Source: Stagonosporopsis chrysanthemi (Eukaryota > Ascomycota > Dothideomycetes > Pleosporales > Didymellaceae). Taken from it: a stretch of 64,000 bases of DNA. Position 1 is the first letter of the stretch; each line of letters opens with the position of its first letter. Of this stretch, positions 56,774-64,000 are shown piece by piece. The notes below the pieces were generated by a model, which was given only the letters and a program-made list of their open reading frames with translations, was not told the DNA's origin and made no database searches. The position numbers and the translations under genes were made by a program. The stretch covers positions 80,053 to 144,052 of the forward strand of contig JAFISE010000083.1 of the NCBI GenBank assembly GCA_022560025.1. Reading direction: 5' to 3'.

Positions 56774-57817
56774 ATGAAAAGACGCAACAGCGTCATAGCG
56801 CAGCCTCCACCGCACATCACGCCTCACTCGTTGCCCTACACAGATGCCAATGTACCTGCAAATGGTGCAGCACAGCCACTACATCCATTGTTGTCAAAGC
56901 AATCTTCTGTTGATGGGAACTTTCGGCCTTCGGTGTCTTCCAATGGTACAGAAGTCAGCGCATGCGACGGAATGGTTGCGTATGGTTCTGCCGTTCGCCC
57001 CGCAGCTCAGAGCAGCCAATTCCCCTCAGCTTTGCTTGCCACGCGAAATCAAGGGCCGCACTCTATTGACGTTACTAGTGGCACGCAACAGATGATACAT
57101 AGTAGCCAGTCAGGCCCACGACCTCCGTTGGCAAGACTACCTGAGAACACCTGGGAGAGGCTTCCCTCAGATGTTTTTGCTATTTCTCCGGGTCAAGTTG
57201 TGCATATGCAAAGTCGTCTTCCTCCCAACTCGGTCTCTCGCAAAGTGCCTCGCAAGAGCACTGTCGTATCAACTCCCAAGGTGACGAATTCGAGGTCTGA
57301 GAATGTGCAGCAAAGCACGCCCACCAATACCTCTGCCCTCACGAGCGTAGCTTGGAAGTCACCGAAAAATGTCAACGCAGAACTCGAGTCGCCTATTTCG
57401 AGCATATCTCGGTCGGCAGGCCCTAAGCTAGTCATGAAAGCGGAATCGAGTCAAAAACCGGCTGATATGCGCCCCTATTCAACCCCCAGTTTCGATGGCA
57501 GAATCAGCACACTGTCGACTACACCTCGTTCCGCCGTGCCAAACGGAAAGAGGCAAAGGCTCCAAAAGAACACGACACTGGCACAGCCACGATCTCGTTT
57601 CCAATACTGGTTGAACCCTGAGCTGGAAAGCGTGAAGCGTGCACTCGGTCAGCAAAACTGGAATGAGTACTTTGTCCTGACAGAAAAGCTTATGAGCGGA
57701 AAAATGCCAGAGGAGGAATTCGAGGCCCAGGAGAGGAGGATGTTTCAGGCTCCCAACATGGCCGTTCGTAAGAAGGTTAGGGGGTTGGTACTACAGCAAC
57801 TTGCGCGCCAGATGTAA
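56774..57817 (+). CDS. Low-complexity protein with short C-terminal helical domain
   Basis: A single-exon protein of 347 residues from ATG at 56774. About 260 residues are Ser/Pro/Thr/Gln-rich and disordered. The last 70 residues look folded and helical: RFQYWLNPELESVKRALGQQ, NWNEYFVLTEKLMSGKMPEE, EFEAQERRMFQAPN, then VRKKVRGLVLQQLARQM. The spacing of ALG, NW-x-x-Y, L-x-x-GK and EEF recalls the opening of the SAGA subunit Ada1 (Tad1) domain, which lies at the N-terminus in true Ada1. So this could be a distant relative or a chance likeness. A transcription-related nuclear role would suit the composition (GKRQRLQKN is an NLS-like cluster) but is not established. Confidence 0.75.
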   Translation: MKRRNSVIAQPPPHITPHSLPYTDANVPANGAAQPLHPLLSKQSSVDGNFRPSVSSNGTEVSACDGMVAYGSAVRPAAQSSQFPSALLATRNQGPHSIDVTSGTQQMIHSSQSGPRPPLARLPENTWERLPSDVFAISPGQVVHMQSRLPPNSVSRKVPRKSTVVSTPKVTNSRSENVQQSTPTNTSALTSVAWKSPKNVNAELESPISSISRSAGPKLVMKAESSQKPADMRPYSTPSFDGRISTLSTTPRSAVPNGKRQRLQKNTTLAQPRSRFQYWLNPELESVKRALGQQNWNEYFVLTEKLMSGKMPEEEFEAQERRMFQAPNMAVRKKVRGLVLQQLARQM

Positions 57818-58188
57818 GGGAGTGGGTAGTCGTAGTCATTCATCCATCCATCGCATTATCGTAGCTGTCATGGCCAGTATCCATCAACGTCTATCTCCTA
57901 ATGCATCTTGAATCGCTGCACGACATCGGGCTGGCAATTTACCTATCCGGGCCTACAGCATGCTTCGGTGTTGTCACATGATCAGTATCACGCCAATCTG
58001 GAGGCTCTATGCTGGTAGGTTGTGCATTGCACGCTCAGATACGCCGCTTAAAGGAGAACTACGATTCAAATCAGAATGAGAAGGGAATTCCAAGGAAAAA
58101 GTGCAAATAAGAGAAACAAATTGTATCAGTTCATGTCGTCAATCCGGTCCTCTACCCCAGGATATCGGCACTACATCAACTCACACCC
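57818..58188. other. Convergent intergenic stretch
   Basis: Between the 3' ends of the preceding plus-strand gene and the RING-like minus-strand gene; taken as two 3' UTRs. Confidence 0.45.
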
Positions 58189-59406
58189 TCAGCATACACA
58201 GCCCTCCTCCCACCTCGTCCTACACATTGTACACCTCCACTCTACTCGTATATCCATCTGCGCACAACTCTCGCGCCAAGCGTTCATGCACGTGGTGTGC
58301 ACGCTCTGTCCGCAGCCGGTTTTGCACCATACTGTGTCTGTGTCGATGGCTGCATCGGTGTTGGGAGGGGTTCTGCGGGAGATATTTGTAGTGGAAGTCT
58401 CGGGTGCGGTCATAGCCTCGTAGCAGATGGGGCAGCGGGAGGTGGGGTCCAGGGGCAGGCGGCGGACGTGAGTGAGTGTGCAGGGAGGAGACGAGGGGGT
58501 ATCGGGTTCGATCTCGGTGCTTTGTGGAGGCTCCGTTGTGCGAGAGAGATTGGGAATGTCGATCCTCTGCGAAGAAGAGGTGGTTGTTGTGATTGTAGAC
58601 TGTGTGTGGCGGAATCGTTGTTCGGTCTCAGTGGTAGAGGATGATGTGGGGGCAACGGAGCGACGCGAGGACACGCTTGGGGCGGGTGACGAGGAGCGTG
58701 TAGAGGTGCTTTGGTTGCTACTGCGTGTAGAAGCGGCAGATAATGAGTGCGTGGAGAGGTACACAGATGAAATGTCTGTCGTGGACACACGGTCCAGCGG
58801 ACGGGTGGGCTCGATGCGCGGGGCTTGGGGGGTCTCGATATGCTCGATGCGACGCAGGGCATCATCGATGGTGGCCTGCATGGCTGCGATGCTGAGGCGG
58901 AGACAGTCTACTTCAGTTTCTGCGAGGGTGGAGGCAGCCATCGTAGGTGATGAAGACCTAGTGGTGCGCCAGGTAGGAGTGGAAGGCGACGAGGTCGTGA
59001 AAGAGTCTGTGGTACTTCTTGAACGTAGGAAGAGCTGTTGCCATCTGGCCTGTTCGACTGTAGCTTGGATAGCGGTGTTGATGCTACTCGTCCATTTTTC
59101 TACCATGCTATCCATCTGGCTTCCGCGATGGCGCGATTGCAGGCAAAGTCCATGGGAGGCTAGCTCGCGGAGCTCAGGGCGGAGCGCCACTGCATCCAGT
59201 CGCTGTGATGCGACATCTCTCAAGATGTCATGGAAGATGGATTTGTCGCGGTGGTTGACAATCTGCAGACACTTGCGGCCTTTGGAGTGGGCCCACCCCA
59301 CGCACCGGTTGTCACGCTCGAGCTTGAGCACTTGATAAGGATCCCACTGGTGATCCAATGTCGAAGTAGAATACTGGCTGATAGAACGAGAATAGAGAGA
59401 AGTCAT
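58189..59406 (-). CDS. RING-like zinc-finger protein, putative E3 ubiquitin ligase
   Basis: A single-exon protein of 405 residues from ATG at 59406. Residues about 25-95 form a conserved-looking block: LDHQWDPYQVLKLERDNRCV with CVGWAHSKGRKCLQIVN, including two or three cysteines that might bind metal. Residues about 120-320 are Ser/Thr-rich and disordered. The C-terminal finger has eight ligands in C4HC3 order: C325, C328, C361, C365, H370, C373, C392 and C395, with CPICYE at its start, CGQSVHTTCMNAW in the middle and WRCTMCRTRW at the end. This fits RING or RING-CH-like modules that recruit E2 enzymes, so ubiquitin ligase activity is a reasonable inference. The 32-residue loop between C328 and C361 is long but within the known range. 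Confidence 0.87.
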   Translation of the reverse strand: MTSLYSRSISQYSTSTLDHQWDPYQVLKLERDNRCVGWAHSKGRKCLQIVNHRDKSIFHDILRDVASQRLDAVALRPELRELASHGLCLQSRHRGSQMDSMVEKWTSSINTAIQATVEQARWQQLFLRSRSTTDSFTTSSPSTPTWRTTRSSSPTMAASTLAETEVDCLRLSIAAMQATIDDALRRIEHIETPQAPRIEPTRPLDRVSTTDISSVYLSTHSLSAASTRSSNQSTSTRSSSPAPSVSSRRSVAPTSSSTTETEQRFRHTQSTITTTTSSSQRIDIPNLSRTTEPPQSTEIEPDTPSSPPCTLTHVRRLPLDPTSRCPICYEAMTAPETSTTNISRRTPPNTDAAIDTDTVWCKTGCGQSVHTTCMNAWRESCAQMDIRVEWRCTMCRTRWEEGCVC

Positions 59407-60589
59407 TGTGGGTAAAATGATGGATGTCTGTTGTGTAATCTGTATGCAAGGCTGGCAAAGATATAGATGTTGTTTGTACATCCACCACATTCACCCCACC
59501 CAGGGTCAGACAGCTGAGCCATAGCCAAGGCACTGAAGGGACCCAAAGTTCATGCGCAGAGGCTGAGTGCTGTCTTGTGAGCCAGCCTCAGGACAGAAAC
59601 TGTCACTCAAGGCACTTCAGAAACGCAAAGAACCACGGTCACGGCAGCTCGTATTCACTCCTGCCTAACCGCGCCGTCGCAATCAATATTTTCAGCATAA
59701 ACATTCATGCCGCAGCTGCAAGTAGCGAGGCTGATGCGGCACGGTCGAGCAATCACGCCAAGTTCGTCACCTGCAGGGACGGTGTTCATACTCCAGATGT
59801 TTCGTGGCGTCGTCCATTGGCTCTGGGCCGGCCCGAGCGGTGCTGTGCCACAAACCGCAGCGCGAGTCGTGCATGGGCGCTAAGGCGAGGCTGCGAGCTC
59901 GCGAACAAGAACATGGATAGAATTCGGTCTTGTACTCGGAGGGAAGGTGGACAGATGACGTTGCAGTCACGCTTCACGTATGCTGGCGCTCAACGAGAGA
60001 AGAAAAGCAGGGTAGCAAACAGGCGCTGACAGGGGCGTAGAACGGGTTGGACAAGACTGGGGCGGACGAGGGGAAAAGGTGTTGTGAGCGAGCGGATCTG
60101 GAGAAGACAGACAAAGAACAAGAGCCATAGAGTCCCTGAAGAGCTTGACGAAGGCATTTTGACTGCCACAGTTGAATGTAAAGAAGGGTGTTGTGATGTG
60201 CGCCGATAGCTAGCCTACAGAGGAAAGCGCACTTCTGGCGGTCGAACGTGATTCGACGATCTTGTCAGTACTTTCATGTACTGAGAGAAACTGAATCGAT
60301 CTATTGGTTTCAGATAGGTGGATTGATCGCGTATTGATCATAATAATGATGCTGATAATGCTGCTGTGCGCTGGACGATGGATGAGGTTTGAAGAGGGGC
60401 GATAAGGAGTGGAGAAGCACTGTGACGCCATTACCACTAATCGAAGCTCATAGCTCCACCAACTCTCCGGACATAAGCTGTCAAGCACGCCCATCTGTCT
60501 CTTCTCCAGGAACGTGTGAAGAGGGTGCTGTGGCCCCTTATTTATTGTATATGACCTTTGCAGCAGGCAATGAGAAGCCTACTGGCACC
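59407..60589. other. Divergent intergenic stretch
   Basis: Promoter region shared by the RING-like gene (-) and the peptidase gene (+). A frame at 59577-60029 (+) starts with GTG or similar and shows no domain. The peptidase frame is open back to 60389 and has further in-frame ATGs at 60389 and 60551. Confidence 0.4.
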
Positions 60590-62953
60590 ATGGTCAACGA
60601 GCAGACGCCGCTGATTCAGACCGTCGAGGTTCGGCCGTACGTGCGCGACCGCTATCCCCACCACCGCCTGCGTTTCTGGTGCACATCGGTGCTCTCTGCG
60701 CTGGTGCTGATCGGAGGTGTTGTCGCTGTCTTACTCTTCAGCTTCGACTGGAAGACCGATAGCGATCTGCCTGCCACGTTCGATCGTGCGCATTCGCAGA
60801 AGATTGCGGAGGCGTGGTCCCGCCGCACGAGCCTGGACTACGAAGACTTGCAGACAATTCTGCTTGAGACGCCCGACGCAGACAAGGCCCGCGAATGGAG
60901 CGAATACTACACGAGCGGTCCGCATCTTGCCGGCAAGAACCTGACGCAGGCGTTGTGGACGAAGCAGCGTTGGCAGGAGTTTGGCATTGAAAGCACCATT
61001 GTCGACTACGACGTCTACATCAACTACCCAAAAGGCCACCGTCTGGCACTGCTCAACAAAGACAAAGTAGAGTTTGAGGCTCGATTGGAGGAGAATGTCC
61101 TCAAGGAGGATAAAGCAAGCCAGTCTGCAGACAGGATACCGACCTTTCACGGCTACAGCGCCTCAGGCAATGTGACCGGAGGCTATGTGTTCGTCAATTA
61201 CGGCACGTACCAGGATTTTGAGGATCTGAAAGCTGCGAAGATTGACTTGAAGGGGAAGATCGCGCTGGCCAAGTATGGCGGCGTCTTTCGCGGTCTCAAG
61301 GTCAAGCGTGCGCAGGAGTTTGGCATGATTGGTGTTGTCATGTACAATGATCCTGGTGACGATGGCGAGGTCACTGAGAAGAACGGCAATAAGACCTACC
61401 CAGATGGTCCGGCAAGAGAACCCAGCAGTGTTCAGAGAGGCAGCGTCCAGTTCTTGAGTAAGTTAGTCATTCTCGTACACTGTCTCTACCTCTACTAACA
61501 ACTCACAGGCTTCGCTCCCGGTGACCCAACTACTCCTGGCTACCCCTCCAAGCCAGGCGTTCCACGTCTGCCCGTAGATCACGCCATTCCTTCCATTCCT
61601 TCCATACCGATTTCTTACGAGGATGCCCTTCCACTGCTCAAATCCCTAAACGGCCACGGCCCCAAGGCATCGTCCTTCAGCAAGTCTTGGCACGGCGGCG
61701 GTCTTGACTACAAGGGTGTTGAGTACAACATCGGCCCATCCCCTGAAGGTGTCACTCTGAACCTCATCAACGAACAGGAGTACGTCACAACCCCTCTCTG
61801 GAACGTCATCGGCGTGATCAATGGCACCATCCCAGACGAAGTTATCGTGCTTGGTAACCACCGTGATGCCTGGATTGCAGGCGGTGCAGGAGACCCTAAC
61901 AGCGGGTCAGCCGCGTTCAACGAGGTCATCCGAAGCTTCGGTATTGCACTTCAGGCAGGCTGGAAACCCCTGCGAACTATCGTATTTGCCAGCTGGGACG
62001 GCGAGGAGTACGGCCTAGTTGGCAGCACAGAATGGGTCGAAGAGTACCTCCCTTGGCTTGCTGCTTCCGCTGTCGCCTACCTCAACGTCGATGTCGGTGC
62101 CCGTGGCCCCTCCTACAAGCTCTCAGCTGCCCCGCTCCTCAGCAAGGCCGTACAGAATGTCCTCCCACTGGTCAAATCCCCCAATCAGACCGTCGCTGGC
62201 CAGTCCGTCTTCGACACCTGGGACAAGCACATCTCCACCATGGGCTCTGGATCAGACTTCACCGCCTTCCAAGACTTCGCGGGCATTCCTTCCATCGACA
62301 TGGGTTTCGGCGAAGGACCCAACGACCCTGTATACCACTACCACAGCAACTACGACTCCTTCGACTGGATGAATCGCTTCGGTGACCCCGGCTTCCAATA
62401 CCACGCCACCATCGCGCGCGTATGGGCGCTCGTCGCCGCGAACCTCATCGAGACGCCCGTCCTGCAGCTCAGCGCCTCCGACTACGCAAAGGGTCTAACT
62501 GCCTACATCGCTTCCGTCAAGGCCAGAGCCGCCACTTTCCCCTTCGCAGTCGACGAAGCCACGTTTGCACCCCTCGACCACGCAGCATCCCACTTCTCCT
62601 TCGCAGCAGCGATTCATGACGGCACCGCTGCCCAGCTGCTCGACGACTACTACCACGCCAATATCCCCTGGTGGAAGCCATGGCTGCGCGTTAGGCTGTT
62701 CCTCGCGATCCGCAATGCGAACACAAAGTACAAGCTCCTAGAACGGCAGTTCTTACACCCCGAGGGCCTGGATGATCGTCCGTGGTTCAAGCATATCGTT
62801 TTCGCACCGGGCAAGTGGACGGGGTATGCGGGCGCAACGTTCCCGGGGATCGTGGAGGGAGTCGATGAGAAGGACAAGGCGAAGGTAGGCAAGTGGGTGG
62901 GGATCGCGGCGAGGATTATTGATGGCGCGGCAGATTTCTTGGAGAAGGAGTAG
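60590..62953 (+). CDS. M28 metallopeptidase, glutamate carboxypeptidase II-like
   Basis: Two exons with a 51-bp intron (61458-61508) encode about 770 residues. The chosen ATG (60590) sits in a strong CACCATGG context; starts at 60551 or 60389 would add 13 or 67 residues. Residues about 1-30 are cytosolic and carry EQTPLI, a dileucine-like vacuolar sorting signal. FWCTSVLSALVLIGGVVAVL is a type II membrane anchor. Then come a PA (protease-associated) domain (about 170-285, VNYGTYQDFEDLKAAKIDLK), the M28 catalytic domain and a helical dimerisation domain at the end (about 620-760). Zinc-site residues are visible: H407 in GNHRDAW, the Asp in GGAGDPNSG, the paired glutamates in WDGEEYGL, and the His in YHYHSNYDS. 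This is the PSMA/yeast Vps70 and transferrin-receptor-like group, probably vacuolar. Confidence 0.94.
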
Positions 62954-64000
62954 GGTGGTGCTGGTGTGTCTTGGAACACTCGTTGGGGCTCTTGGAGTCT
63001 GATCAGAAACTCTGTGAAGATAGCATTGCGTGGTTGAAAGAATGTATGGAAGTCATAGTATATCCGCCATACAGTCTCCAACCACATTCCGACTCGCTCA
63101 CAATCGAACTCGGCACGTTTATCCCCAAGTTGCCCAGCTTTGTGTATTCATCGCTATAACCCAGCTACTTCCATACTCATTCTTGTACCTTCCCTTCTTC
63201 AGTTCGCTCACTTCCTTCGTTTGTCCTCCTCCTTCCCGCTCGCCAAGCCCAACCCATCAACCGGCGCGCACCCATCCAGCTTGCGGCAATCGCGCCCTGA
63301 TGAGCTGCATGAGGAATGTGTTCCCAAGCTAAGAGCGTTATTGTGTGGAGGTGGAGGTATGGGTCGCAGACACAGACCGGCTGCGCGCTGTATTGCCCAG
63401 TGGAAGTTGCTATGGACGGCAGTGTGCCGGTTTCGCTCGGTGGATTCGTAGCCGATATCGAGGAGGAAGTTGCTGTCAGCGTAAACACGTAGGAGCTCAT
63501 ATTGAGGTACAGAATGGTGTTGCGGTTCTTTTCGACTGTATCTGTAGGATGATGGGTCGTCGGAGCTTTTCTGCAGAGTGAAACGTCTGTTCGTAGGATG
63601 AGGGAGCCATTGGAGCTTGTACGTAACTGAAGAAGTCAGCCATTGTGTGAGAACACTCCGTCGCCATGTGACAGCGCAGGCTTGCGCAGACTTGCGTTGC
63701 TGTGGTATGTTCAATGGGGTGCGGGGCTAGGCTACTTTGAGCGTGTGTGGGGGCAGCTATGTTCACCTCTGATGATTTTTGTGTTTATGTTCAGAGAAGA
63801 TCGGAGGCTTCGAGATGCATGTATGGACTGATTACGAACGTTCACGAATGGGTGGAGGTAAAGCGGTGGGATACGACGTGCTGTTCTGCAGCCGTGGTCA
63901 CGATTGGTTGGTTGGTTGGTATTCATTTTACGTCTAGTTGATGAGGAATAAGTCCACCATCTCGCCTCCCGAAGGGCATATACGACGTGCTAAGCTATGG
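62954..64000. other. 3' flank and end of window, no supported gene
   Basis: It begins with the 3' UTR of the peptidase. Overlapping frames on both strands (63030-63766) show neither domain nor splice partners. A gene running beyond the window edge cannot be excluded. Confidence 0.4.

Noticed and set aside
1..64000. CRISPR arrays, bacterial operons, rRNA genes, intact transposons
   Set aside because: No regularly spaced direct repeats, transposase or reverse-transcriptase motifs, or conserved rRNA segments were seen; the spliced genes show this is fungal nuclear DNA. The Pif1-like 2B domain was considered as a Helitron remnant, but the gene is a long intact frame with no helicase or Rep part.

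Overview
The window is nuclear DNA from a filamentous ascomycete (Pezizomycotina; the intron style and protein families fit Dothideomycetes best, but this is inference). Reasons: genes lie on both strands without operons; introns are mostly 45-65 bp with GT..AG ends; proteins carry typical fungal features (GPI-anchored wall proteins, HET domain, Jen1-type permease, GH76 and GH5_9 wall enzymes). I reconstructed 21 well-supported protein-coding genes by checking reading phase across each proposed intron, plus one pseudogene and two weak candidates. No rRNA, convincing tRNA, CRISPR array or intact transposon was seen.

Layout. 1-2300 is gene-poor. 2301-4212 is an Fmp42-like MFS transporter, 5704-7047 a GH76 alpha-1,6-mannanase, and 7944-9434 (-) a zinc-finger protein with a TENA/THI-4-like fold. 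11229-13368 holds a broken repeat-rich GPI-type surface protein. 16517-17986 is a GH5 exo-beta-1,3-glucanase and 19289-20152 a Kre9/Knh1-type GPI protein. 21572-22644 is a mitochondrial Bax-inhibitor/GHITM protein, convergent with a Jen1-type monocarboxylate permease (23546-25148, -). After 3 kb of apparently empty DNA come a SAM methyltransferase (28152-29249), a convergent HET-domain gene (29361-31151, -), an Arg-Asp-rich protein (31862-32837, -), a small conserved protein (33999-34474, -), a coiled-coil protein containing what looks like a Pif1-type 2B domain (36553-38547, -), and a six-exon gene of unknown function (39893-42204, -). An F-box-like protein follows (44302-45129, -). The last third holds a conserved hypothetical protein (46426-47277), a membrane-anchored two-part amidohydrolase (48308-51130), a coiled-coil/proline-rich protein (51735-52946), a large two-TM glycoprotein (53699-56434), a low-complexity protein with a short C-terminal helical domain (56774-57817), a RING-like protein (58189-59406, -) and an M28/PSMA-like peptidase (60590-62953).

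How the genes relate. There is no sign of one pathway or a secondary-metabolite cluster. A loose theme in the first 20 kb is the cell wall: mannanase, degraded adhesin-like gene, glucanase and Kre9-like protein lie within 15 kb. The most notable observations are the motorless protein with a Pif1/Helitron-like 2B domain, the zinc finger fused to a TENA-like fold, the collinear but multiply frameshifted surface-protein gene, and the amidohydrolase whose second half lacks the metal motif. No clear new multi-gene system was found.
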